Assembly: GCA_019649035.1 (NCBI GenBank)
Contig: BMAT01002291.1
Location: forward strand, 118,056-143,010
DNA length: 24,955 bases
Reading direction: 5' to 3'
DNA from: Elysia marginata
Lineage: Eukaryota > Mollusca > Gastropoda > Plakobranchidae
Below, piece by piece: positions 1-9,136 of this stretch (the first letter of the stretch is position 1; each line of letters starts with the position of its first letter). A program made the translations under genes and the position numbers. The notes under the pieces were generated by a model. The model was not told where the DNA came from. It saw only the letters and a list, made by a program, of their open reading frames with translations, and ran no database searches.

Positions 1-12
1 GGGGGGGGGGGG
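1..12. other. Poly-G run at window edge
   Basis: Twelve consecutive G open the window. This looks like an assembly or sequencing edge artefact rather than biology; an N at 292 inside a microsatellite also points to local sequence uncertainty. Confidence 0.6.
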
Positions 13-251
13 ATTTTTTCCCACGGTAAATGTAACCAAGGTATCCTATTGTTTTGGGGTTTATAAGTCTTTATATGACAAATTTTAGACATAATATATA
101 GCTGTACCCTACTGGAAGACAAACACGTGGTGACAATTTGCAGCGTGTTTTCGACTCTGTATGTCCTATAAAGGAAGGTGGAGGGTTGAGAGTGTATTTG
201 AGGAAACAAATTACCTCTACGTCTGACTGTAAGGGAAAGACAGATATAAAG

Positions 252-256
<5 letters not shown>

Positions 257-291
<35 letters not shown>

Positions 292-350
292 NGACAGACA
301 GACAGACAGACAGACAGACAGAGACAGACAGAGACAGACACACAGACAAG
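257..350. repeat. Compound (GA)n-(GACA)n microsatellite
   Basis: A run of GA dinucleotides from about 257 to 291 passes through an N at 292 into a (GACA)n tract with GAGACA interruptions up to about 345. Any open frame through it is pure Arg-Glu or Ser-Leu low complexity and is not a gene. Copy number is unreliable because of the N. Confidence 0.95.
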
Positions 351-509
351 AGTTCGTAATTATATAGACATTATTATTTTAGTTTTAAAATTAAACGCTT
401 GAAGATCAGCCCATGAATGGACGGAAAATTTTATAGCACTTTTACATTAAATTTTGTTGTAATGAGTCTTGCATATTGTTATATTAACATATTTATCTCT
501 TAATTGCGA

Positions 510-526
510 TTGCTTTATTTTCGCAG
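510..526 (+). promoter_or_regulatory. Candidate 3' splice site in 5'UTR
   Basis: The stretch TTGCTTTATTTTCGCAG is a pyrimidine-rich tract followed by CAG, 80 bases before the start codon of the RING gene. If used, the first coding exon spans 527-710 and the gene has a non-coding exon further upstream. This rests on the motif only. Confidence 0.45.
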
Positions 527-606
527 AGCTCCCCAAATGCCGTCCGCCTAAGCATTTAATTACATCTATTGAGACTTTCTGAACGTTCGTGTGATCCCCC
601 CAAACT

Positions 607-710
607 ATGGAGACTGCACGCCGACCGGAAGCGGAAACGATAACCAGCGCAGACGTAGAATCGACGGCAGATTCCCCGGCAGCTCTGACAGCCAATCTCT
701 TCTTTTGCAG
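607..710 (+). CDS. RING gene coding exon 1
   Basis: Encodes residues 1-34 plus two bases of codon 35. The N-terminus is Ala/Thr/Glu-rich and ends in FFC; that Cys (C34) is the first zinc ligand of the RING. The donor is AG/GTAACA and the exon ends in phase 2. Joining to exon 2 creates the C-S-L-C knuckle, which is strong support for the join since neither half is complete alone. Confidence 0.85.
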
Positions 711-1083
711 GTAACAATACCCGCCCTTAATATTTTCCTTCTGATTTAACTTTGCTGCTCATAAAGTGTATGGAGACTACTAGATTCTTTAAACTTTTTC
801 AATAAATAGATGCAGACAAATCTCGATCCAGAACTTTTGGAATCGAACCAACTTCTCGGGCAAATTTAGAAAGGTCGCGGAAGCTTAGTTTCGTAAAAGC
901 AGGCCGAAACGCGCATTAACAAAGAAAGTTCCACACTACATATTAACCATGAAATTTTTAAGTAAAAAAAATGGAACAAACTTGCATAGTGTTCGAAGTT
1001 GTTGCAGTTATAACCTTTAGTCCTCTGACATATACATTCTTACATGTCTGTCTCTCTGTCCTTCTGTCTATCTTTCTCTCTGA

Positions 1084-1125
<42 letters not shown>

Positions 1126-4100
1126 GATAAATGTATGTACTTGTGTCACTGGCAAAGTGAATAACATCCACACAAAAGTAGGATGAAAATATACTCACCA
1201 CTAGTTACGGTTGGACTTCTAAATTGTTGAAAACGAGGTCGGTTTGAAATTAATTTGTTCAATTAGAGGAAATGTTTTAAACTGCAAAGAAGATTTAAAA
1301 ATACGATATAAATTCCTTTCGTTAGATACATCGTTAAGTCCAAGACTGTTGGATACGACGTTCACAGTGCTATTATTGCAGTAAGCTCAATCGCCACCAA
1401 CATCTTAACAACAAAGCCCACTTAGATGTCAAAAAATTTTTTGCCTATACTTAACCACAAGTAGTCTACCTTGATGCCTACCAACTGCTTAATCACGTCT
1501 TACGTCATAACTGCCAGTGTCATAAACCTTTGCTTTTCCCAATATATATGTTTCTAGTTTTTACTGCTTATTGTAAACCAAATGTCCAAACTGCAGTCAT
1601 CATTCCTAGTGATTTACCCCTGTACAGGTTACGTCAGTCTCATGCTCCCTTTCTCAACGTGTGGTAGCATTTTCTTCACTTTTCAACAAAAAAAATAACT
1701 GTTTTGACGCATACCATGACTAAGCCTAACTAACAACCCTTCCCCCACCACCTTCCCCAGTCTGTGTCAGTCAGTGTATCGCCAGGCCAAAATCCTGCCG
1801 TGTTTGCACAGTTTCTGCAGACCTTGCCTGGTGGGACTGGTCACTCATGGACCGGGAGGGTCTTACATCCACTGTCCAGTCTGCCAGTACAGAGCCCCAC
1901 TACCACCCAGTGGGGTGGTCGGCGTGCCGGACAACACTTTCCTCAATAGACTGTGTCAGGTAGGTAGCAGTTCGTATACGGGGAGAAATCTTTTTGCTTT
2001 ATGCTCTTACTGCTGATGCTACTGCTGATACTATTGTGAATACTTAAGGTAAGTTGTATTCCTAACACCACACGTAAATGAACCATCATTACCATCACCA
2101 CAAACAATACCACTACTATTATTTCACCTGTTGTTGCCGTTGTTCTACCCACTTTATTACTATTGCTCAACAAATTTGACCACATACGCGTGTAATTAAA
2201 GTAACTTGTTTCCTTTCTGTACGTATATATATGTATAATTCTCTGACTGTAAAGACATTACCTTTCTTTCTGTACAGAACTATGTGCGTGAGATCAAGAG
2301 TAAAATGGGAGACGGTCAGCTACGGGACCCAGAGTCCCCAATCTCCACACAACCCTCGCCTTCAACACGACCAGCTGCCAGATCCTCGTCTAGGGAAGGA
2401 CGCACTCCTGGCTCAAGGCGGGCAGTCTCCGGCCAAAGTCGAGAAACGATATCCTCACAAGCCCTCGACGATGACGAAGAGGAAGATGAAGAACTTCAGT
2501 GGCCTCAAGACCCGTTTGCTTCAGAGCGAGCAGCACCCAGTGGAGGTGGGGACAACGACTTCACACTGGAAGCGATTCACAACAGGAACCGCCTCCAGGC
2601 GAAGGTCATGGGCCTCCAGGGAGAGGCACTTAGGCTGACCTACGCCATAGATCACATCAACAGCTGGCCAGCAGAGTGGCAACAGAAGCGAGAAGATCTC
2701 AAACGGGCAGTTCGAGCCCACTCGTCCCAACTTCAGTTTGTCGTGAAGCGCGCAGAGAGGGCGCTACTGGCCAAGATAGAAGAGGCCGGTCGCGAGGCGG
2801 ACCATCGTTTCATGCGAGCTGCCGAGGTTGGGAAACAGAGGCTTCGCGACAGCCTAAGAAACGTCTTGCATGAGGTGAACGTTCTCAAAGGCGTCCGCGA
2901 ACTTGGCATGGATGCAGAGGTGAACACTATGTGTACCCTCTTGCTGGGGCGGTCTGTTGGTATGGAGGAGGTTGCTTTGGACATGCCTGCTGTTGCCTTG
3001 GAGGGTCTGGGCCGGAAGGAGAGTGATATACATGATATGGTTACCAAGAGTTTTGGAGATCTGGTCTTCTCTGACCGGCGCACAGACGTGTTCAAGCCTG
3101 AACCCATTGATTTCTCCAACATTCCTGTAGAAGACTTTGCGAATAAGTCTATCACTGACGAAAAAACCGCCAGTAACGTTACAATAGAAGTTTCGGTGAC
3201 AAGTCCTACAGAAGCCGGTAGTCCTGAGGAGGGTCCGGGGGAGAGACGGTCAAGAAAGAGAAGCACGGCAGATAAAAGGCGGCATATGACCGATCTGGGT
3301 TTGGACTCTCCCGACGTGCGCGAGTATCTGGCCCAGTTTCAGACGGCCCGAGAAACATTCAGGGCCAGGCGCCGAGAGATTTTGCAACAAGGACAGCTGG
3401 GAAGGGTGTCGGCAGCATCGCCAGCGAGGGGAGCTGAGTCTGGAGAGTGGGGTTTAGATGCTGTGAGAGCGAGGCTAAGATCTTCATCCAGAGAAGGGGG
3501 CAGAATTCTTTCCTTAGACCGAGGACACCCGCAGATTGTACCAACGGGTGTTTCTCTTTCTGAAATCCCAAGCCTAATGAGACGCCGAGGCTCAGCACCG
3601 ATTTCGAGAAGCAGCAGTATGTCACGGCTGACTACGGAAGGCCAAACACCTGGCCCTCCTTCAGCGATTGCCTCCAAATATCTTTCCACTGGGGTAGTGG
3701 GGAAACCACCGCCGTCCCCAGTTAGGGAAGAACCTGCTTCTCCACACGAAAAAATGTCAAAATCCACATCAGATGCAGATTTCTACCACCCTCTTCTAGC
3801 TCCACAAGTGCAGCCGCGGCATGTGTCCAGAGAAAGACGGCACTCTCTGGATGCAGTTCCCGCTCTTGAGAGCATGTCCATACCCGCGGCAGCCGAGCTT
3901 CTCACCCAAGGGGAGACAACCGAGGGTGGTTCCAGGCCCATAAGGCGAGCTATCAGCAATGCTGCCGACAAACGTGCCAAAATTGAGATCTTAAGGGAGA
4001 CATGGCAGAGGCGCAAAGAGATTCTGATTCAGAACGAAGGGTTCGTGACGTTAGATTCAAAAGGCAGCCCCAGACAAGGATCTGAATCCACAGAAAGCCC

Positions 4101-6987
4101 TAAACAAGAGTCATCTCCTCCTACGTCCCCAAAACCTGTACAAGCCACAGGGGTGTTGGTAGGGGACAGTAAGAGACCAGAGATTAAGACAGTGTCACTG
4201 TCAGCTGACTCTGACAAAGATGTTACTCAACACGAAAGTAGCATATTAGACTCCACAGACCTAGCCAGTCAGACTGCAAACCTTGACTCCACGTTGGTAA
4301 GATCAAGAACACCACTCACATCTACAGTGCCAGGAGCCATGTCCATAGCTTCGTACACCTCTCATGGTGGGCCAGCGGCTCACCTGGTCAACACTGTGAA
4401 GATTTCAATACCTGAGGTCAACGAGAGAGCGAGCCCAACTGCTGATTTGATCAACATAAAAACATCTTCGGCGCCAAGTGTTAGCAGACAGGATAATAAA
4501 GACAGCGCCAGAGCAGAAGAAGTTAAATCCACCCAGGCTTATGCAGAGGCATCGGGTGAAAAGGACACAACATCACAAGCGTCGTTGTCGACTGTAACCA
4601 TGCCCAGTGGCTCAGAGGAAACAGAAGACGCTATTGAAGAAGTTAAGACTGACACTTTTATTGTGTCTTTACCTGTCTCTGTCACGCAGACAAGTGCACC
4701 ATCAGCATCTATTGAGACAGCTACAACAACAACAACCGAAGAGAGTCTCAGCAAACCGACCTCCCCTGCAGCACCGACCTATTTCTTTAAGTCCAGACTG
4801 ACCGGTTTGCCAGTTGGTGGTAGCGGAGCGTCCGTGGCTGCGTCTTCGGCACCACCTAAACCTACACATTTCTTTACCTCTAGGATCACGGGCCTTCCAG
4901 TAGGTGGCCCTGTGGTAGCTACAACATCTACGACAACTTCACCATCCTCTCATGCTCTGACCAAAACATCATCCATGACCCCTACAACATATGCAGCTAC
5001 AACCGCTGGGAAAGCTGAACAGCCATCTAAAATATCCTCAGCTGGTACGCCTAAACGAACAGCGATGGCTTCGGATCCTGATAGATCAAGTCCAAAACCA
5101 ATATTATCAGTTGTTACATCTGCAATAACTGCCGCGGATCCGGACACGTCCGTCTCGACCTTGCCAATGTCACCTGTTGTCACACTGCCATCCACAGCAG
5201 CAACTAACTCTGCCGGTGTGCCTCTGCAAACGGTACCTCCTTTTGAACCAGATGCCTCTGTTACAGTTAGCTCGAGATATGCAAGACGCACAAATAGTAC
5301 TGCCAGCAACATAAATCGCGACGTCTCAAGTTCTGATACGCAAATCACGACTACTACTGCTGCTACCGGCACTAAACTCTCCACTACAGGATCCTCGCCC
5401 CATGATGTTGCAGTTGAGAGTTCAGACATGGCAATTCAAAAGCCTGCAACGACGTCAAGATATACCACTGGCACATCTAAAATAAAACCCATAGATACAG
5501 GCACTACGACTTCCCAAGAAACAAGCAAGATTACAACAATGCCGTTTTTCAAATCTAGGCTGACTGGATTGCCAGTGGGAGTCTCAACACCAGTTTCAAG
5601 TGCATCAGTATCTTCAAATATGTCCACAACTACATCTGCGCCAATTCAAACATCATTTTTCAAATCCAGGTTGACAGGAGAACCAATAGGCAGGGTAACA
5701 TCCAGTGAGACTAAACATCAGGGTTCTTCCAGCACTTCAACCACAATACCTCGAAGTGGTATCAGCACAACTTCTGAGGCACAAGGATCATCAGCGCCCA
5801 CTTCAACTCGATACTCATCTAGGTACAGCACAGACAGCAGGCACAAGCCGAGAGAAACTGTAGACGTTGCCTCCTTGATTGCTGCCATGTATAAAGGCAA
5901 TGAGCCCAATACCGTTGACACAAAAACGCATGTCAGTACTACAGAACAAGGCAGAACAGTTGACACCGGTGTGATTACATATGCATCAAGTGTCACAACC
6001 ACAACTACAACGTCTTCAGACACAGAAGACAAGGGTAAAGTAAAAAGAGAACTGCCGCCTTTGAGAAGTGCACCAACATCCTCTTACACCAGGCGCTACA
6101 ACATTTCCTCGTCTTCATCGCCTTCACAGTCCACAACAGCAACGACTTCATCTGAGAGTATGACCAGAGAAGAACTGTCGAAGGCAGCAGAGCTAAAATC
6201 GAAGTCTCCATCAACCTATTCTAGTGTGTACCAACAGGCTCCTAGTGCATACTCTGTATATGGCAGCTCAAGATTTGCCCGTGACGCCCCTGTGTATTAC
6301 ACAGGATCAACCAATCAAGGAGGCAATTTTGAAGAATCACAAACAGTTTTCGGTCTTTCAGAAATTAACGGTGGCGCTGTACAAGGAACCAGTGTTGCAA
6401 CCGCTTCTAGTGATGTGTCAACCTTTCACCCCCATAAGCTAGATTACCCAAGAGCCCATCTTCCGGATGTTATTCCAGAGACCACCTTGAAACTCACAAC
6501 AACAGAGGAGATTGCCATAAGACCATCAGAGATCAAAGAGGAAGTTCCCGTCAAAGCGAGCGCAGAATTGACAGAAAATCTCTCAAAAGTAAACACAGGA
6601 GCTGAAGTTTATGATATATCACCTGGAGCTGCCAAAACAAGTCAAGAGGTTAAAAAGTCGTTTGGTTTTGACGTGGACTCTGAGATATCGCGGGGCATCT
6701 CCATCACAGACGCCATCAGGCGGTCAAGCTCGCCTCTCATGGCACGACACTCGCCATCCACAGCTCGCAGGTCCGGAGTCCCCGAGCCCCTGGACCTGCA
6801 GGCAGGCGCTGTGGCCAGGTCTTCAACAAAAGTTGGGGAGACAGAGACAGAAACTTCCAGTCCTGGCACTAAGTCACCCCTTGCCTCTCCTTCCTCACCC
6901 AACCCTGCAGAGCGCGGCATAAAGGGACGTCTCAAGGAGATTGCCAGAAAGAAGAAAGAGCGCTGGCGCCACCTCACCATTCACTAG
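607..6987 (+). CDS. TRIM-like RING/coiled-coil protein, probable E3 ubiquitin ligase, long disordered tail (3 exons)
   Basis: Joined coding exons 607-710, 1761-1959 and 2278-6987 total 5013 bases: 1670 residues plus a TAG stop. Splice sites are GT-AG and phases agree (2, then 0). ATG at 607 is chosen because an in-frame TGA lies at 592-594 and the next base is G. The RING ligands visible are C34-x2-C37, C49-x-H51, C54-x2-C57 and C73-x2-C76, the C3HC4 spacing of TRIM-type E3 ligases. No Cys/His B-box cluster follows. Residues 103-197 are Ser/Pro-rich, then acidic. About 198-310 is charged, leucine-rich helix, probably a dimerising coiled coil. From about 345 to 1640 the chain is Ser/Thr/Pro-rich and probably disordered, with repeated short motifs. 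The last 26 residues are strongly basic. RING proteins of this class transfer ubiquitin from an E2; that role, and cytosolic location (no signal peptide or membrane segment seen), is inferred. I do not recognise an orthologue. Confidence 0.85.
711..1760 (+). other. Intron 1 of RING gene
   Basis: A 1050-base intron with a GTAACA donor and a C-rich acceptor ending CCTTCCCCAG. It contains a long CT microsatellite and otherwise AT-rich sequence with no open frame worth calling. It cuts the RING domain between ligand 1 and ligand 2. Confidence 0.8.
1040..1123. repeat. (CT)n microsatellite
   Basis: Imperfect CTGT/CT repeats pass into an uninterrupted (CT)n tract from about 1086 to 1123. It sits inside intron 1 of the RING gene. 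Open frames over it encode only Ser-Leu or Arg-Glu runs. Confidence 0.95.
1761..1959 (+). CDS. RING gene coding exon 2 (rest of RING finger)
   Basis: Encodes residues 35-101. It supplies C37, C49, H51, C54, C57, C73 and C76, that is seven of the eight RING ligands, with the typical LPCLHSFCRPCL core. It ends in a PDNTFLNRLCQ helix-like segment of the kind that follows RING domains in TRIM proteins. It ends in phase 0 at a CAG/GTAGGT donor. Confidence 0.9.
1960..2277 (+). other. Intron 2 of RING gene
   Basis: A 318-base AT-rich intron with donor GTAGGT and acceptor TTTCTTTCTGTACAG. Nothing else was seen in it. Confidence 0.85.
2278..6987 (+). CDS. RING gene coding exon 3, 4.7 kb, coiled coil and disordered tail
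   Basis: One exon encodes residues 102-1670, open for 4710 bases and closing with TAG. In order: Ser/Arg/Pro segment; acidic run (DDDEEEDEE); coiled coil about 198-310; a conserved-looking helical stretch to about 345; then the low-complexity tail. Two related basic helices occur at about 449-475 and 667-690, both with RET-x3-RR-x-EIL. RRxS-type sites lie at S540, S624, S661 and S1584-S1586, matching AGC-kinase and 14-3-3 consensus motifs. Four FFKSRLTGLPVG-like motifs lie at 936-948, 965-977, 1190-1202 and 1227-1239. The C-terminus is Lys/Arg-rich. The exon is clearly richer in G+C than its AT-rich flanks. Long antisense open frames inside it are by-products of its composition. Confidence 0.92.
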   Translation, partial: NYVREIKSKMGDGQLRDPESPISTQPSPSTRPAARSSSREGRTPGSRRAVSGQSRETISSQALDDDEEEDEELQWPQDPFASERAAPSGGGDNDFTLEAIHNRNRLQAKVMGLQGEALRLTYAIDHINSWPAEWQQKREDLKRAVRAHSSQLQFVVKRAERALLAKIEEAGREADHRFMRAAEVGKQRLRDSLRNVLHEVNVLKGVRELGMDAEVNTMCTLLLGRSVGMEEVALDMPAVALEGLGRKESDIHDMVTKSFGDLVFSDRRTDVFKPEPIDFSNIPVEDFANKSITDEKTASNVTIEVSVTSPTEAGSPEEGPGERRSRKRSTADKRRHMTDLGLDSPDVREYLAQFQTARETFRARRREILQQGQLGRVSAASPARGAESGEWGLDAVRARLRSSSREGGRILSLDRGHPQIVPTGVSLSEIPSLMRRRGSAPISRSSSMSRLTTEGQTPGPPSAIASKYLSTGVVGKPPPSPVREEPASPHEKMSKSTSDADFYHPLLAPQVQPRHVSRERRHSLDAVPALESMSIPAAAELLTQGETTEGGSRPIRRAISNAADKRAKIEILRETWQRRKEILIQNEGFVTLDSKGSPRQGSESTESPKQESSPPTSPKPVQATGVLVGDSKRPEIKTVSLSADSDKDVTQHESSILDSTDLASQTANLDSTLVRSRTPLTSTVPGAMSIASYTSHGGPAAHLVNTVKISIPEVNERASPTADLINIKTSSAPSVSRQDNKDSARAEEVKSTQAYAEASGEKDTTSQASLSTVTMPSGSEETEDAIEEVKTDTFIVSLPVSVTQTSAPSASIETATTTTTEESLSKPTSPAAPTYFFKSRLTGLPVGGSGASVAASSAPPKPTHFFTSRITGLPVGGPVVATTSTTTSPSSHALTKTSSMTPTTYAATTAGKAEQPSKISSAGTPKRTAMASDPDRSSPKPILSVVTSAITAADPDTSVSTLPMSPVVTLPSTAATNSAGVPLQTVPPFEPDASVTVSSRYARRTNSTASNINRDVSSSDTQITTTTAATGTKLSTTGSSPHDVAVESSDMAIQKPATTSRYTTGTSKIKPIDTGTTTSQETSKITTMPFFKSRLTGLPVGVSTPVSSASVSSNMSTTTSAPIQTSFFKSRLTGEPIGRVTSSETKHQGSSSTSTTIPRSGISTTSEAQGSSAPTSTRYSSRYSTDSRHKPRETVDVASLIAAMYKGNEPNTVDTKTHVSTTEQGRTVDTGVITYASSVTTTTTTSSDTEDKGKVKRELPPLRSAPTSSYTRRYNISSSSSPSQSTTATTSSESMTREELSKAAELKSKSPSTYSSVYQQAPSAYSVYGSSRFARDAPVYYTGSTNQGGNFEESQTVFGLSEINGGAVQGTSVATASSDVSTFHPHKLDYPRAHLPDVIPETTLKLTTTEEIAIRPSEIKEEVPVKASAELTENLSKVNTGAEVYDISPGAAKTSQEVKKSFGFDVDSEISRGISITDAIRRSSSPLMARHSPSTARRSGVPEPLDLQAGAVARSSTKVGETETETSSPGTKSPLASPSSPNPAERGIKGRLKEIARKKKERWRHLTIH
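4780..5691 (+). repeat. Four copies of FFKSRLTGLPVG motif coded in exon 3
   Basis: Copies are coded at 4780-4818, 4867-4905, 5542-5580 and 5653-5691. The consensus is x-F-F-[KT]-S-R-[LI]-T-G-[LE]-P-[VI]-G, and synonymous codons differ between copies. They come as two pairs, 29 and 37 residues apart within pairs. The intervening Ser/Thr sequence is not conserved, so the motif itself appears to be under selection. I know of no named domain with this sequence. Confidence 0.9.
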
Positions 6988-8961
6988 TTGCAAAAGAAGT
7001 GATGTTACTTCAGTAATACATGAAATAAAGGGGTTTTCAGCAGTTAAAACTGCTTACACAAGAGTGACTAGCTAAATTATATTGCTCTTTCGATTCAGCT
7101 GTTTTGGATAGCTCCGGATTCATTTGGACTTTCCCCTTAAGTGATCACCTAAAGCAAACAACAAAAGCGAATTTCGCATTTTCAGTCCCATATACTATGC
7201 AGTGATTTTTCACTGTTTAAAAACTACCGACAAGATAGTACCTTAAATACATTTATGTTACCGGTATTGCTCTTGGGTTTGAGCTGTTCTGGAAACAATT
7301 AATCCAATTTGAACTTTTAATCTTACGAGATGACTTAAAGCACACCAAAAGAGCCAATGAGAACTAATTTTTTAGAAGCAAATTCTCAAAACATTCTCAC
7401 TACGTTTCCTATAAAATATAAGTCTATGGACACAGTAAAAATCTCGTATATTTTTCTCCCTTAGAAGACTTTTGCTCTACAACAATTGAGTTGTAAAATT
7501 TCTTATTATTCTTCAAAGCAATACACAAATCTATTTTGTGTATTATTTTGCTTAGTCTGTGCCATAACCTGTCCTATACTCCTCACCTTTCATTCATATG
7601 GTATCTGATTTCTCTGAGACTTTCAAACGACAACTCAAGGTCTCTTAGTAAGCTGACGCCGCAGACAAACTAGAATGATAAAAGTTGAACCATGGGCTCT
7701 GATCAGAACAGTTTGTAACATCACAATCAGCTCTTTAGTGTAACAGATATGCCAATATTTCACAAGAAAGAGCGACAACATCTAGATCTAAATCCAGTAT
7801 GCTTACTTAGAGGTTTGAATAATGCATGGACAGTACCATTAACACAAAAACCACAATATTTAAAGTGTTGCGAGTCTCATGGAACAATGTTACTTTCATT
7901 TTTTTAAAAATAGCATTAGTGCCATCAACCCCCCAAAAATTGCTGGTGTTTAGGGAGAGGGGAGGGGTTACATTTATGATTCTTAAGGCAGTCCAGACTC
8001 TCATGATGCAATGATAAAGCTTCAATAGGGGAAATAAATTAGTTATAAAGAAAACAGTCACTGATTCAAAATTCCAGGCAACACAAGCACTATAATAGAC
8101 TTTAAAAGAGACAAACATATACTTCATATTGCCTGGGTTGATGACCTCCATTGCTTCCTGCAACCTATGTACAATGTAAAACATGGCTTCGTCTTATATG
8201 AGCACTATATGAATAGTAATACATGTGCTTTCACTGCTGGAGATAAATTTGGTTGTCACGCCTAGGTTAAAGCTCTACATGTTAATGAGGATAACACGAC
8301 TCTTTTAAAACAAACATTAGGGGAATCAAATTTATCACATTCTAAATAGGCAAAAAGTTAATATTCTTTCAATCGAATTTAAAGCATGAGTTCATCGAAG
8401 AGTGAAAAATTAATGACAAAAAAATTATCGACATAGGGGCTTCAAAGAAAATTTTTTTTCATTTTTACTTAGTTCCATCAATCAAAAAAAAATTATACAC
8501 TATGTATTTTTTCCAAGAAAAACAAATTAACCCCAGAACAACGGGTGCATGTACTATACTGTTTTAACTTGATAACAGTGTAAGGTTTAAATTCTTTTCA
8601 TGAATTTAAGCCACTGACAACCTTAACAGGGATATACACCATTTGTAGTACGGTGCAGCATGTTGAAAGAGATCAAGGGCAATAGAAAATAAGCTGAATT
8701 ATTGGACAATTGGTTGTCTTTTTTCGTCTTCTTGTTCACCATGACAATTGCTTTTTTTTATTGCTGCCAGTGTCGTGTAACGGTCCTTGTAAGAATGTGT
8801 TGTAGTATCGTAGAGGAAGCATTTAATGTGTGTAATTTAAAGGCTACAAAATTCACCAATGCTTTAGGAAAACAAACGTTTATTGCCATAAACTAACATG
8901 ATTATGAAAAAAAAAATTTTTAGGCGCATTTACTTTTATGCATTTCTTTGGAAACTTTATT
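6988..8961. other. Intergenic / 3'UTR DNA, no gene seen
   Basis: AT-rich sequence after the RING gene stop. A minus-strand open frame of 125 codons at 7807-8184 has no recognisable family, no coding-like composition and no start context, so I do not call it. Part of this stretch may be 3'UTR of either convergent gene. Confidence 0.5.
7024..7029 (+). terminator. Candidate polyadenylation signal for RING gene
   Basis: AATAAA lies 37 bases after the stop codon. It is the first canonical signal downstream, but it would give a very short 3'UTR. Others at about 8033 and 9552 are possible alternatives. Confidence 0.35.
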
Positions 8962-9136
8962 CAGTGGAATCCACTTAAAGTTAACACCTTTAAGAGAAAC
9001 TCTTGCTTTAAGTCAACTCTGTTTGGCAGTCCCATTTTGTATTTCTTTATATTTTTGTTATGTTTAAAGTCAACTCTTGCTTTAAATCAACAAATTTTTT
9101 CGGCTCTGATGTGTTGACTTTATCAGGATTCCACTG
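8962..9136. mobile_element. 175 bp MITE, pogo/Tigger-like ends (copy 1)
   Basis: It begins CAGTGGAATCC and ends GGATTCCACTG, an 11-base perfect terminal inverted repeat. TA follows the right end; the left flank is TT. The inside carries repeated TTAAAGTCAAC-like motifs. It is the same family as 22056-22229 in the opposite orientation. CAGT-starting ends with TA targets are typical of pogo/Tigger-type Tc1/mariner elements. There is no transposase, so it is non-autonomous. Confidence 0.8.

Larger units (their letters stand above)
13..526. other. AT-rich non-coding DNA upstream of RING gene
   Basis: No convincing coding region is visible. The stretch holds one compound microsatellite and ends in a strong candidate 3' splice site, so it may be the end of an intron in the 5' untranslated region rather than a promoter. 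No TATA box or initiator could be supported. Confidence 0.5.

Noticed and set aside
71-359. Open frames of Ser-Leu or Arg-Glu repeats over microsatellites (also 958-1186 and 21075-21357)
   Set aside because: Dinucleotide repeats are open in several frames; these are not proteins.
2733-3266. 177-codon open frame on the minus strand within the RING gene exon (and similar ones at 4950-5429, 5718-6032, 3339-3767)
   Set aside because: Antisense shadows of a long, Ser/Thr-rich coding exon; no recognisable domains, and the + strand frame is clearly the coding one.
7590-7672. Minus-strand segment LLRDLELSFESLREIRYHMNER then stop, considered as a coiled-coil ZGPAT end
   Set aside because: Helix-like, but in the wrong phase for the preceding exon and without residue matches to the family.
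7807-8184. 125-codon minus-strand open frame
   Set aside because: Phe/Val/Ile-rich with no family resemblance and no splice or composition support; it does not match the missing ZGPAT C-terminus either.
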